Of a stretch of 64,000 nt of DNA, positions 43,601 to 58,600 are shown in pieces. Under the pieces are notes generated by a model that did no database searches, was not told where the DNA came from, and worked only from the letters and a program-made list of their open reading frames with translations. The stretch spans positions 25,675,547 through 25,739,546 of the forward strand of contig NC_087067.1 in the NCBI RefSeq assembly GCF_963678635.1, read 5' to 3'. A program made the translations under genes and the position numbers. Each line of letters starts with the position of its first letter. The stretch's first letter is position 1. This DNA comes from Symsagittifera roscoffensis. Its lineage: Eukaryota > Xenacoelomorpha > Acoela > Convolutidae.

Positions 43601-46600
43601 TTGGTACAAGCAGCTGTACACGCTGCCGCAGCATTCAACAGGCCAACTATACCATGAAGACGACTGCAATGAACAGCAAGCATACAATAATTCAACTGCC
43701 ATTTACAACTACGTCTATATTGCACACCCCTGTACTGTTACCGGCTTCTCATGGCGCACTACTAGTCATCTCATGCCAAAGTAAGCACAAGTCTCAAACG
43801 CAAAATCATCTGTGGGGGGATTTTTCATGGGGATTTTTTCTCTCACTCAGAAAAATCATCCTGTTTCATCTTAGTTTCCGCGAGAGACTGAAGGCGGGAG
43901 GAGAGGGAAAGGGTGATTCCACTGGTAGATTCTGTTTGCGTCTAGTAGTTGAATCATGTTCGTTGCAGGGATGCTGTGCTGTCCTACTTGCTGACCTCGT
44001 GTCGTGACAACAAATGCAGAATCTGGGCCGAGACCTCAGACTCCCTTCGTAGACACCACGTCTCTCTCACCCTCAGTTGTAATGTCGAAGGATTGGCATC
44101 TGCCTCCTACAGCCGTAAGTTCACCCAAACTCCCATAAGCATTGTAATTTGGTTATTTTACTCGTGTTTATTTTGCGAATCGTCTTTTTCCTTGAATTTT
44201 GCGTTTTCCTAGGTGTTGTCGTGTGATGTAGAAGTGTATGTTAGTTAATGGTTTGCAAGTCTATAAAATGATGGAAACCTATGCTTTACAGCCTCCAAAT
44301 GGCAGTCTGCATCATCACAGCTTCATAGTGGGCGGATTCCTGATGATTCGTCTGGCTATGAAGCTAGGAGTGAAATGGGGGCAAATGAAGAGTTCGTGCA
44401 TGTAGAACAGCTGCAGCAACAGCAGCTGAAGACGGCTGCGGATATGGCTTATGGGAATCCTAGTCGCTTCCATTTGGTGTCAGTCATCAATCCACAGACA
44501 GGTAAGTTGTTTATTGCTGCTGCTGTTTATATCTATTGCTACTATCTAAACAAGACTACAGTCACGTGCTGCTTTCAAAATTTGCAGGGTAGTTAACACC
44601 ATTTTCTGGGTGGTCTCCGAACACATCGATAAGCTACAGAAAAGGCAAATTGGACGCAGCGTACAGAATAAAATTTAGGCTCAAAACTTCATTGTCAAAA
44701 TAACAGAATGGTTGACGCAAGTAAAATATCAACGAATGAGGCTAAAAAATGTCAATCAATCAAAGTTTTTTCTCTAATTACACTAGTGATCAGCTTAGTG
44801 ATTTATTACGAACCTTCTTTTTTTTCTAACCTAACTCGCAAATAAAAGTGTTCATTTAAGTTGTTCACTTATTAAGAGTAATAAACGTAGTGAAGACTCT
44901 TATATAGCTCTTGCTGATTTTTTGTTTGTTTATTTTTTAGGAAAAATTCTTGAAATATTGATGCACTTAGGTATATATTAAGATTTCCAGCGGAATAAAA
45001 ACTTTATCTGTTGATACAGTTTTCTCAAGTTGGGTTAATGTTTTCAAAAAAGCGCCAATTATGAATTGTTCTAGAAATTTAAAGAGCTTAAAGGCATCTT
45101 TTTTTTCTCTGAAATTCGAAAGTTGAGATTTTTTTTAACAATGTCAGTGTTTTTTAAATGTTTACTTGCGTTCATTACTTTTTTCCAATAGTCGATTGGC
45201 TATGTTTTGGAAGCATTAAAATTGCATAGCATCTGCTCTCCGCTTTATTTGTGGCTAGTGTTTGGTGCCCATTAAGCGTCCTTGGCTGAGTGGTTAGTGT
45301 GTGAGGCTCTTAATCTCAGTTCGCAGGTTCCAATCTCAGATGTATCCGAATTTTTACTAATTCTAGGTTTATTTCTAATTTTTCTTATTGCACTTTATGG
45401 AGCTGCTTTTTGTGTTGTAAAGTGTTCACTGTTCTGTAAAGTGTTCACTTTTTTGGAAATTTCACTGTAGCATTGAAAATTGCGTAGCATCTGTTTTCTG
45501 CTTCATTTGTGCCTAATGTTTAATCTTCTATCCTCCAACTCCTAATAAGCTGCCGTGGCTGAGTGGTTAGAGCATGTGACTCTTTATCTGAAGGGAGCTG
45601 GTTCGCATCTCAGACTTAGCAGAATTTTTGCTAATTCGAGGCTTATTTATACTTTTTTTATTGCACTTTATAAAGCTGCCTTTTGTGTTCTCGATAGTGT
45701 TTGCGAAGCGAAGCGTCGCCTCTGTGTCAAAGCTTAATTGCTTGAATAGCTTGCTCAGAACAACTGCAAGCTTAGTTAGCAAGTTGTTGCGAGCCGACTG
45801 ATGAATGGATACGCGCTAGCTAGTACAGAAATGACAGAAAGAACAGCCGTCAATCTTACATTTTAAAATGCATAAACAACAATAAAATTAGCGGCACACG
45901 CTAACTAAACATCTCGCACGAGTTTCAGCGCAGCGGAGATGGTTGCACTACTTGCCGATGCCGCGTGTAATTTTATGCATTGTTATAATTACGCTTGCGA
46001 TTAACACTTCAACTATCTGTTCCTAGCTTTCAATTCTTGTTTTCAGACATCCCTTCCTCAGTAGGAACGGTTTTAAACGGTGAAGTTCCTGACTCTTCTC
46101 AGTTTGCAGTCCACTGGTTGAACAACAAGGCATTCCACTTCAATCTACAAGCAGAGATCATTTTCCGATACTTGCACCGTAAATTCAAACAGCAACAGAC
46201 TCAGAGCGGCGGTAGCCACATTAATGATGCAGCGAATACTCCGAGCAGTTCTAAATCGAGAAGGTCATCGGCAGTCTCGGCGGCCAACGATGAACTGGTA
46301 TCTAGTGTAGACAATCTGACTAAAGAGGAGGAAGTGGCGCCCAATAAAGTATCGGAGGGGGTGGCAAATGAAGGATTGGGTAAGTGAGCCAGCGATGCAT
46401 ATTGAAAATGGAGGCGTTGTACAGCATGTAATGAAAAATTTACTCAACAAGCTTTGCATGAATTCATTCGTGAGTACTTCTTGGATGCTCTGCATGAGAA
46501 AGTTGCACCGAATGTTCCAACGAGGCGCTGGTCTACTATTTTCTCGAAGGTTTTTTCAAAAAAGTTCAAATGTTTTTTCATCGGTTTTTTGAGAGATGGT

Positions 46601-49600
46601 TAAATCAGTTTTGACATTTTTGACTATTTTCATGGTGTTTAAAGCCTTGTTGGCCTTTAAGGTCATTTCCTTTCCTTGCTCGAAGGAAGGTAAACTCCAG
46701 GATCGAACAGTAAAAGTGTAAAGGTCACGAAAAACGTGATCGACTTCTTATTTCGAAAATGGAATTTAATTGTCAGATTCACCAGCGAAACAAAACTTTT
46801 ACTTTTTGATCCAGTTTTCTCAAGTTGGGTCAATTTTATCAAAAACGCTTTAATAAATTGTTCAAGAAACTCAAAGAGTTTTAAGGGACTATGTTTCAGA
46901 TTCCAAAGTTGCGTTTTTTTGAAAAATGAATCTCTTTTCCAACTCAGTTGGCTATATATTCAATAACACTTTTTATTTGACTGTGCGCTATGGTTTTTTT
47001 AGCGATATCTTTCAATAAAAATACGATTCTTAAGGTCTTTGAACGAAGTGAAGACACTTATTTGGATAGTCGTGTTCAAATATGTCTAGCATGATCATAA
47101 AGGGTCAATCATACTTCGAAAAGCTTTGTAATTTTCTACTTCAACGCAGAATTTGAATTTTGCTTCAACAATCATTATTCCCGAAATATGGGGAAGAACT
47201 TTGTATTCGGTGTATTTATTTTTTTTTCGTTTTTTTTTAGTCGTTTTTCAAAAAAAAATGTTTTCCAACATGCCATTTTTACTATGAATATCGGAAATGC
47301 CTAAAATCTAGTCGTTTTTCCAGATCCTTTCATCACACAACGCACAAAAAAAATTTAAAATTTTTTTAAAGTATTTTAAGAATATGGTCGGATTCTTGTG
47401 CTACTTGTAAAGCAACCAGCTATCTTAGTTTAGTTTTAATTCCTTCTCAGTTTCCCACCTTCTTAAATAAAGCATGACAAAGAATCGCTTTCATGTTGCT
47501 TCATGACCGCTTTGAGTTTAGTTTGGTCAAGCTAACTGTTGGCTACGTTATTTTTGGATTGTTGAAGAAAGTGAGGAATATAAATGCTCGGGGTATTTTT
47601 TTAATTCAGACCAATTTTACAAAACGCTGATCCTTCAGGTGATCGATCTCTTGATCTGCATCCGGTTGTGAATACCAGTATATTAACCTGTCTCGAGTCT
47701 GTAAAAAATAGCTCGTTTCATATAAGATACTTTTGTGGCGATTTATCCAGCACAACAAAATGGTTCCAAATTGAATTGAGGTTGCGAATTTGTTTAATTA
47801 ATTCCATACACGACTCAAATTGTAACTCTTAGATTTTATTATGATCACCCTAAATATCATAGTTTTGCAATGCTTAATTAACCGAAAACTATTCGAGACC
47901 AATTAAATGGCAGTCGGAACATTCAGGGCTTTGCCCTTATACGAGCAGTCTTTTTTCTATGTTTGTGTTGTGCTGCTTATGCTAGCTAATCGTGAATATT
48001 TCAAGATACTGGTGGGAAATCGTTGATTCGCATCGCCATCACCCTTTTTGGCGATATTTTGGATGGTAAGTGAACGTGTGCTGGTACTTGAGATGGAAAC
48101 TATTCCTAAATTTTACATTGAACCGTTTGGCAACTAACCAGCTGTTCTGCATGTGTTGATAACAAGGTGTAGTCTTTTTCTTTGCACACTCTCATGCATG
48201 TTTCTTCTTTGGCGATCTCTTTTTTAAACTGAATCATCAAATTGTTTGGTTGTGTAATAACCTCTACGTATTTCTGATAATCGCATTCAAATAAGGTACC
48301 TGGTTTTGTTTGTGTATGTGATAGCACGTCCTATTTCTCCAAAGAACTTAAACGTGTCTAGTTTGGAAATGTTTTATTTGTTTACTTTGCAGGAAGAAAC
48401 GAGAAGCAGCAACAGAGCCAGTCGCTCAGACTGGAACCAGTTGCAGTTGAAGGATTCTCTGAAGTGCTGAAGAATTCTCTGCCACACTGGTTGAAAGAGT
48501 GGGAGACCAGCTGCGACATGGTCTTTTCTATTCACCCCATAGACGGATCGCTTCTGCTGTGGAAAATCGACTCCTTAGACGAACACTCTGCTGGAGGCAG
48601 CTACAGACATCCTCAGATCGCGTTTGCCTCCAGGATTCCAAATGCGTTTCCGGCCTCTGACGCCATTTCGTGCTCCAACAATCTGCTAATGTACAGAGCG
48701 GCTTTGTCAGAAGATATCGAAAAATTTTTGAAATTAAAGTTTGAACATCAAATGAGTAATCCTTTCATTTTGACCAATCAGAACTTCGCTAGTGGGTTGT
48801 TCGCTCCGAATGTGGTCATACTTTCTAAACACAGTGATGGATCTCTGAACCAATGGGAGGTGAGTTTCGACGCCAATAGCAAATACAGTTCATTGCAGAC
48901 TGTGTCCCATCTCTGCCGTGTTTCTGGGCACCGGTTCCACATGGTTGATCTGAAGAATCACCCATCGCTACCACTCCTCATTACAGTGTCTCATCACAAT
49001 GTTCCCAAAATGATGATCACCGATTCATATCTGAAGGAGAAAACAACAGAATCATCTGGCAAGCGGTCCAGAAAGGGCAAAGGACTAGTGTCGCAAATGT
49101 CATTTATGGAAAGCAGTCTGGAGGAGTCGGTCAGAGAAGCTAATGATGTTTTAACCGAAGACCTGTCCGCTCCGCATGGTCTGTGTAGTGAACTGATTCT
49201 GTGGCGTGTTGATCCCGTTGGTCCTCTGTCGCAATCAGGAGGGCTGCTGGAGCTAGCTAGAGTCCAAAGTCCTTCTATCTCTGCGTTCTGCACAGCCTCT
49301 TGGATCCCAACGTTGCTTCCCAGTCATGTTTTAGGACCTGTCTCAAGGTCACCGAGCGTCAGTTTTGTAGCCTTCGACGGAAACTGCTTGAGAGTGTATC
49401 AGTCAATAATCGATGCACAGCCTTTGCTGACTAAATTAGCAGTTCTAAAGGGTAGTCCTGTACGAACATCGAAAAAAGTTACCAATGCTGTTCCAAATCT
49501 AAACGTGGTCAGCCAGCAAAGTACAAATCAACCTGCATGCATAATAGAACTGGACCAATTAGAACACTCAGAGTTTCTGAAAAACTATTTTGTCAAATTG

Positions 49601-52600
49601 TTTCACGTTTTCAAATATGAAGAATTTGTTTCTGTGACTCAATCTCGGAAAGCATCGCGATCTAACTCAACAGGTTTCAACGAGTTCAATTTTGACGAGA
49701 AATTTGTGCTAGTTGCCATTGCCAAATCACCACATGAAACTGCCGAAAACATCGGCTGGCAATTTTTCACGTGGGTTATTAGAATATTCATCTCCGATCC
49801 CCAGCCTTTTGACTCTACTACTCACTCCAGCCGATCGAGCAAATCGATGCCCATTTTTGAAGACGACTTGATGATGTCTGCCAAAACCAAATCGACGCTG
49901 CTGACAAACCCGATTCAGAATCTTGTGCGAGTTTCTTCGACGTTTGAGGGATCACAGGACTTGGACATCGGAGCAGCAAATGTTGAGTCTGCATCGGTTG
50001 CCGAGCTGGGAGCAGTAAGTAAAGTGCTGTCTTCAGCAACTGATGGTTCTGGTCAGATGAAAGAACACTTATATCAAGTAGTAACTGCTGTAGATGATAA
50101 AAGAGTCCTCTTTTGGAACTGTCGTCGAAAAAACGGCAAGTTTTCCTGGACCGAATGGAATCCATCGTTTGCTAATAGCAAAGAAGCAAATGTTAAATTA
50201 GACGCAGTTCCGGTCAGTGTTACATGTGCTAATTTTGGAAGAATAGCTCTTGCGTATAAAATTCAGGATCCTTCGAATGGACTTTTGTCTGTAAAAGTTG
50301 ATGTGTTGGAAAACGAAAGCTCAGGCGGTGCTACTTGGGTTCTAGAACATTCTATCGAAACTCCGAAAGCGAAATCTCCTAATATGGCGTATGGAACTAG
50401 TGTTGCGGATTTGAAAGCTGGAACATCAAGAAGCTTGCTAGCTAACAGTAGCTCGTATAAAGACGGAAACGAAAATGATTTGCCACCTCAAAAGCAAAAA
50501 ACTGAACCATTAGGAAGAATTTCCTCATTCTACAGAAAAACGCGCTCCCCTAAAACTGAGCGCATGCATACAACTAGGCAAGCTACTAAAAGTTCGGAAA
50601 GTAAAATTCAGAAAGTTTATCTTGATTTGCAGGAAAATGATAAACGCGATCGAGAGTTTGTGCATGTTTCGTGGGTTCCAAAATATGACGGATCATATTT
50701 GCTGTGTGTATGTACGGGAGCGAGAGTAATAGTTTACTCCTCATTTACAAGCAGCACAGGAACTACTCAAAGTAACACAGCCGCAGGTGCAATGAAGAGT
50801 GCTTCTGTGATCAAGAGCAAGAGTAGTTATAGAAAATGGGTTCCGATTGCCTATGTTAATATCAGCACCTCAGATGAACTCTCGCCGTTTCCAGTGTTGA
50901 TGTCGAGCTGTGCAAATGGCATTCTTATTCTGGGACTGATGAATGAAATGCAAATTTTCAGTCAGTGGACATCAAAAAGAGCAATAGAAGAACGGGAGCA
51001 ACTGTCAAACTCACAGGAAGAAGATACTCCGAAGGCTGCGCAGGAGAGAAAAAAGAGTGTGCTAGATGAGACTTCAAGGATAAGAGGATCGATCCAAAGT
51101 GCCAATGCTTCCATAAAAGGCAGTCTGTCCTCGTTGTCAGTGAACTCCTTTATCAACGATAATAACATTAAGGTAACAAGGATAGCCGGTTGCTGTGCAA
51201 GTAGCACAGTGTTTCGACCATAGTCTTAAAAAAAGTTTTTCTTTTCAAATGAGTGTGATTTTTTCTGTGTGGTGTGATGAAAAGAGTTGACACAATTGAT
51301 CATAATCTCATATCACTGAAATTGAATAGCCATGCTATCCGAGGGCCTACCATGCAATCTGAACTTTTGATACTTAAAAATTCCTAAGAAGTTTTATATT
51401 CCTAAAATAGCGCAGAGAAACTCCATTAACTTTACTCGATTAAAACTAACTTTTCACGGCTTAAATTAAGCATAAATAAGCTTTTGTAAGCCTGCATAGC
51501 CTCACCTTTGTAGCTTGAAATTAGACCAAAAATCTAAATTTCAAACTTCTTCTCGACACAGAAAGTTTTCAAAATATTTTAATGTCGTTTGAATCATGAC
51601 TGAAAGGGCTTTAATATGATAAATTCCGATGATTATTTGTGGTACCTGATTTTGCGCGGAAAAACAAAAAAAAACTACACCCGAATACAAAGTTCCTCAA
51701 ATGGTCGGAACAACAATCGTAACTTGAAAAGGAGCGAGAGACTAATCTAGGTGGCTCGCGTGCATGAAATTAGTTTCTAATGTAGTTGGTTCGCGATGGG
51801 ACAAATCATTCACGTGACCAATGCTCAAGAAGTCCTTGTGTTGATATATGGATGCTAAGTTTAAATTTTTTTGGATTCGCTATCGATTTTTTCTTGATTT
51901 TTTTTTTAAATGTCCGAATAGAGACAGTTCAGTAGTCAATTTGATTCATCAATTGATCCCAAATCGTATCATAGTGGCTCTATCTTAATGTGGATTTGGT
52001 TTGTAAATTAAAATCAATTTTTTTTATTTTGCCTTATGTTTCGATCAATCGTGCTCTAGTTTGGCCTGTTGTTTTATTTTACACAGCAATGGATGTTTGG
52101 GTTATTGACATACTCATTTCTAGGAATTTGTTTCCAGGTTTGAAACAATATGCACAAAAACGCATCCAGGAGTTTTTTCTCGGCCTTAAAATCGAGGTCA
52201 TGAATATAGAACCGAAGGGACATCCCCTGTGCGGCGAGGGGTCTAATGCCATAGTTGACTAACAGTTTTGATAGTTGATATTTTCTGTTGTGCGTTCTTG
52301 AATCGGAACTGGTCAATCCCATGGATCTTTGCTGCCAGCTTTCAATTGCTGCCAGTTTTTTTTGTTCTAAAAGTGCGTTTTTTGTTCTAAAAGCACTACT
52401 TTTGTTTTAGTTAGTTCGTTTTGTTATAGGTTTGAGTAATTTTAGTTGAAATTGGATCAAGTTGATGGTTAACGTATTGTTTCAATATGTCAAAAAAGTC
52501 GATAAATTTCCAGAATTTTTTTGGCCTAAGTTGTGATCCAGCTCTTTTACCGTTGATTATAAATTCCATATTTGATAAGTCTTGATGTAATTGGATTTTT

Positions 52601-55600
52601 TCATAGGCTTTCAGAGGTTTTTAAGATTTTCTGCGAGTTCTTTTTTGTGACAATTGTTTGCATTTTTTTCTTTTTTTTATCTTAAACTATAGCACATAAC
52701 GTATAGGGTTTTTTAATCCCCGATTATTCCTGTTGAATATGCAGGTTGTTTGGTTGCAAGATTTAATGAATCGTTTTTGAGTACATTTAAGAATTTTCGT
52801 ATCTTCAGTTTCGGACCGAAATGTTTTATCGTTTCAAGCTATCGGTTATCAGAAAGAAATGGATTGAGTTAAAACCAAATCCTAAAGTTGACTTCTATAA
52901 AAATCGTAATAAATTTGTTTTTGATTTTTTAGCCTACTATTTCTTCAACAAATTTCATTCAAATTTTTCACTTGTTTGCGACACAATATTTTTTTGATTT
53001 TTGGCGCTTTATTGTGTATGTTGAACAATGTTTCAGAAACAAGACGAAACAGACGCCAAAGTATCCGAAAATGAAACGAAATGCGACGATGCAGTTCTGA
53101 TCGACCCAGGAATATTTGAAAAGAGTCGTGCCCTGAATCCAGTGCTACCACAGTACCATCCCAAGCTGCTAATCGGACTGCTCAACTTCGGAAAAACGGC
53201 CAGAGTCAAGGCCATTCTTGCCCACCTAGTCAAAACTCTTGGTTAGCATTCGCTCTATCCTAATAATTCACTCTTCCAGTCATAATTGAGCTTTCAAATG
53301 CAATGCAGTTTTATAAACTGTTTTAGCAGTTGATGCTGATCTGTCAGTGTTCATACTAAAGCAATGCGGTAATAGTTTTTCAATCGGACTTCAAGTCTGC
53401 TATATTTGATTTTGTACTCAATTATTACTCGGTTTGTTCCTTCATTGTTCATGAGATAGTTCAATGTTGTTGTTTTTTTTTGGACAAATTGTGAACGAAA
53501 ACTTTTCTCTTTTTGAAACAGGTAATGCGATTAACTCCAATTATTTGTGATTGCTACTCTTTCAGTTGGCGAAGAAGCAGTTGGCAAAGCAATAGTGTGT
53601 GGAGATTTAGAAGAAGAGGAAAAAACAGACGCCATCCGAACTCGAAGAGCCACGTTCAGTCGCTCAATGACAGTTCACAATGGAGCACCTGGAGCTGGGC
53701 CAGGAACATCCGGAAGTCGAGGAGGAGGGGGAGGAGAGTGGAATATGTCCGGTGGCAGCGTCGAGACAGTTCCACCACTGCCGCTGTACACTTTAATCCA
53801 ATTGGATTCAATTCGATCGAGCTGTGCACAGGGACCGCCACCCATTCACGCCACTAACACTGCCGCCTCCGATGATAGCTCTCGAAATCATCGTCCAAAT
53901 GGACATATTGATAACAGTTCAGCCAACGGGTCTGCGAAGGCCGATAAGTACGACGCACTCTTTGAGACCTCAGTTGATGAAAGTGATGAGTTTGATACCG
54001 CTCTTAATGTGGACCTCGATTTTTCACTGGAGACGGATGGGCTACCCAAACGGCGCAAGTCAATGGCCGTAACAAACTTGGAAGCGGTGGCTGCGGCTAT
54101 GGCGAATATTGGCCCAACTTATTTTGGACCTGCCCAGTCGAGGCTACTTGCTCAGTGTCTGGTGAAGCTCCAGTTGCCGGAACTGTCCAGAGCAGATCAG
54201 ATGCAACTTCTGGCGGTGGCTCAAGTCGTTTCCACTATCAGCTCTGATTCGGCACTTCAAGCTCAAGGTTATTCAACCGACTTGCCATTGAACATTTTAA
54301 TTCTAGATCCTACTCTTCTAGATAATCAAGAATCATTTTGAGCTGGCGTAGGAATTTAGTAGAGAGAGTAGTAAGAATAGAGATGAAATTCATAATTAAT
54401 CCGCCTCTGACTCACTTCTTTTATTTGAGGGTTTTGGTGGTGCAATGACCTACTGAAGGTTTTTAGCGGGTTTTTGTACGGTTTGTTTTCTTAAAGTTTG
54501 TATTTAAAAGAAGTTATTTTATACTACATAAAATTTAGTAAACATTTAAGTTTTTGCATCATGATATGGATTAATGTTCAAAATTGCAGGCACTGATAGC
54601 TCGATGACAACTGATACAATCGATGACTGTGGAATGCGCTACGTTATGGGACTGAAGTTGCACCAGTTCATCACAAAAGCCTCCGGGCAGTCGCTTCTCT
54701 CTTCGCCGCCCTTGGATGCTGGGCTGTTTGCCTGGGCTCATCTGAGTGAAAGCGAGGACCAAATGATCGCTGCCTTACGACACAACGCAACATGGCAGGA
54801 GCTGAAGAAGATGGGTGTCGGATGGTGGGTTACCAATTTGAACACTCTGCGGCTACTGATCGAAAGAGTAGCGAGGCAACAATTCCAGGCCAACAAAGAT
54901 CCAATGGACTCGGCAATATTCTACATTGCCATGCAAAAGAAGCACGTTTTGAGAGGACTTTTCAAAAGTGTGGGAGATGAAAAAATGACCAACTTTTTCT
55001 CCAAGGATTTCTCGACAGATGATAACAAAAGAGTAGCGTTGAAAAACGCATTTGCGCTCAATTCGAAGCAAAGATTCGAACATGCCGCTGCTTTTTTCCT
55101 ATTGGCTGGCAAACTTCAAGACGCAGTCCAAGTATGTGTGAAAAAGTTGGAAGATATCCAGTTAGCAATTGTGATTTCAAGACTTCATGAAGAGGAGCTG
55201 GAATTTTCGAGCTGTGCAAAACAGATTTTGCGCCAGCATGTAATTAACCCCACAAACAAAGGGTTCGCTGCACAGAATCCAGAATCGAAGAACCCTTTCT
55301 TGAAGTGTATTTCGCACTGGTGGTTAAGAGAGTACAGCAGTGCATTGTGTGCACTCGTAGAGTCATGCACAAGTGAATCCAGTCAAAATATATCAGTATT
55401 CAATTTTTACAACTACCTACGAAAACACCCGATGATTTTACGAAGACATATTTTGAAAATTGAACAGGTTCATGAGCGCTCAGTTGCCGGCCAGTCTGTC
55501 TTGCTGACTCAACACACAGGTGTCCAAGATACGAAAGGAGAGAAGACGACAAGTTTGATTGAAGTTAGTCGCGAGGAAAGGCTTCTGTTCTTCAAGACTG

Positions 55601-58600
55601 CCACCGATCATTTCACAAATGGGTGCCCGCTGCTCGCTCTGGAAGTTCTCACCATTATACCTCCTGTCCGAAAAGATGACCTTGATTTGAATGCGTCTTT
55701 GGATGTGAATCAAATTAACAAAAAGCGGGCGCTCTTGAGGTCAGGCACGATAGAGGGAAAGCAGAAAGAAACCAAACTGGAACGAGCGGAAGATTTCGAC
55801 TGGGGTTTCGGAGCGGGTTCTCAGAAGTCTGCGCCTGAGTCTGGAATGATTGATTGGGGAGCGCCTGTTGCTACGTCTAACGGCAGTGGAGGCATGGGGG
55901 GAGGTTTCGACTCGAATTTTGATATCAATTTTGACGACGTCTTGAGAATAGATGGCGAAGATTTAGAAGAAACAACGATCACGAAGCCGACCGAAAATGG
56001 AACCGATTCTGTTTTTACGACACAATCTGAATCCGCAAAAACTACTGCTAAAATAATCGAACAGGTTCAAAGCACCGATTTGTATTCGATCTATCTCAAG
56101 CAAGAAGCATGCTTGAAAATATTTGTCGAGGAGCTTAGAACGTTGGCGATGGCAATCGATTGTGATGAGAGCCATTTAAGAGCATATTTTAGACTGTGGC
56201 TAGAAAAAATTGGAGCTTTGCTTGATTCATTGTGCAACCAGAAATCGGACATTCAGCTTGAAATAAACGAGGAATGCTTGGATAATAATGCTATTGAAGA
56301 TTGCCTTTCGCCAGACAGTGAATCCAATTTTTTGTTTCAAGTAGACGTTGAAAAGAAGCTAGCAAAAGCGATTCAGAGAAAAGCTTGGCTGAAATATAAC
56401 GAATCTCTCTTGAACACCTTGTTAGGTTACTCGTCCTTGTTTGGGTGTAACGGAGGCGGACTTTCGTGTGTGAGGATGGAGTTGATTTTGCTTCTGCAAG
56501 AGTTGCAGCAGAACTACTCCAAGAAACAGATCCTCTCGCCGCTTCCCTTTCCCAACTCGCTGCCCTTGATTTCGGCATGTCTAGCCCCCGTGCAGACAGT
56601 CGTCGTTAATCCGTTCAACTCACTGGAGAGGTTCTGTCAGGATCTAGTCAAGACACTTACTAGTTACACCACGCCGCCTCAGAGTCCAGATTCGTACAAG
56701 GTACATCATTTTTATACAACAAGCAAAATTGTCACCAATATAAACCCTTTTCGATAAAAAGTAAACGATAAAATCTAATCTTTACCATTTTTCGTTTTTT
56801 TTTTTCAAATTGAATTAATTATATCAAAAATGTCAATCATAAATTTTTCGTAAATTCAAAGGGCTTTAAGGCCATATCTTTTTTCAAAAAGTAAGCCTGT
56901 ATTTTTTCTGTTACCTTGCGTTCGATGACTCTTTTCAACTGTCTGTTGGCTAAGCCATTTTTAATTTGTTCAAGCTGCGTCTTAAATGGTTTAGGCTGAT
57001 GCAGGGGCGCGGACGCACTCTATATGACAACAGTATTGTTTTCGGCTCAACCGGTTTCGTCCCAAAGTCTGTTGCCTTTGTTGCCGCTCGGTAAATGATT
57101 TCCAATTTTTTAAAAGACTCCATGAAATGATTTCTAGTTTGTTTAACTGATTTCCGTTTTTTCAAAAGGCTGTTTGTAATTTCATTCGATACAAACATCA
57201 AGTTTTTGTAGCTGTAATTTTTCAAGGTATTTTTTAAGCAATTTTTTTCAACTTACTGTTTGAGACTTTTTCACTTCTGTATTTTTTCCATTCACTATCT
57301 TGCAGCGCAATGTTGTAGCACAATGTGTTTTCAAGAGTAATGAACGTAGTCAGGAAAAGTCATGGAAAAGTCTTAAAAGTCTCTAATAACTACAGCTGTG
57401 CATTCATACATATGGATGCATTTATGAATGCACTTAAGTATATATTCACTCTTTAAGTTCAATTGAAATTCATCTGCTGAAGTTTAAATCAATGGCACTC
57501 TCAAAAAGCGCCAATCATAAATTGTTCTAGAACTTCAAAGAGCCTAAAGGGCATCTATTTTTTTCTTTGAAATTTTTTTCAGTTTTCTTGCGTTCTTACC
57601 CTTTTCCAATATTCGATTGGCTATGTTTTGTATTGCAAGTGTTGCGAAGCTCCACTTCGCCGCTGTGTTTAATATTTGCAAATTTGGTTCTCAGCATCTT
57701 TTCCTCAAATTGAACCGAATTGGAGACACGTAAAAAATCTTTTCTATAGCTTCTCAATTTCTTTTCAACTCAGCTAGCTACTGTCGTTTTTTGTATTGTA
57801 TGGCAAGTGGTGCGGAATTTTAATCACGCCAATTTTCATCTTTTGAGGTTTTAAGAGTCGATGAGTGTAGTTCACTCTTATATAGGTCGTGATGATTTTT
57901 TTGAGGAAAAGTCTGGAAATGCTCTTATATTTTACAGTAGTGCATTCGTACATATCAATGCATTTATGAATGAACTCTGGTATATGGGCTTTTGTTGAGT
58001 TCAATTAAGGTTCTATTGCTGAAAGGAAGGCAAAGTTACCTCTCCGATTACGAAAGGAAATGTGCTCGATTTTAGTTTTAGAAGTGAAATTTAATTTTTA
58101 GATTTCCCAGCGGAGTAATAATTTTACCCAAAACTTCAGTTTTCTCAATGTGAGTTTATTTAATCAGAATAGTGCCGATAATTAGTTATTCTTGTAAATC
58201 AAAGATTTTAAAGACCATATTTTTTTCTTTGAAAAGCGAAGGATGAAATTTTTTCAAAGAACAAGTCAGATTTTTTAACGTTTCTTTGTGTCCAGTGACT
58301 CTTTTCCATCTGTATGTTGGCTATGTTTCAGTACCCTTGAAAGTCATTTGCTATAAGGTAGAAATTTGCGCTTTCCTTTTACGAAATGGAATTGGCGCGA
58401 AAATTGTTAGTGGATTTGTTCCACTAGTTTCGTTAGTGGTAGTCATTTTTTTCTACACTTTGCTGGCATATATTTGAATTCCGCAAAAGGTGAAAAGCTC
58501 GGCTTTGCCTCTGTGTTTTTGAGACTTTGCAGCGACGAGCCTGAAACATTCTGCGCTGGTGCATTATTTTCTAATCTTTTTCACACCATGTGCATTGAAA

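Larger units (their letters stand above)
44502..46046 (+). other. DmX-like intron 6
   Basis: 1.5 kb, largely dispersed repeat (44810-45205) and two tRNA-derived SINE copies. Confidence 0.8.

Noticed and set aside
45283..45610. Possible tRNA genes (Leu/Ser-like A and B boxes)
   Set aside because: Arms do not pair as a complete tRNA, and the sequences continue into a shared non-tRNA tail found in several copies, so they are SINEs.
52074..52262. Possible extra DmX-like exon in intron 8
   Set aside because: Exons 8 and 9 already join in phase 0 and the translated stretch has no likeness to the family.
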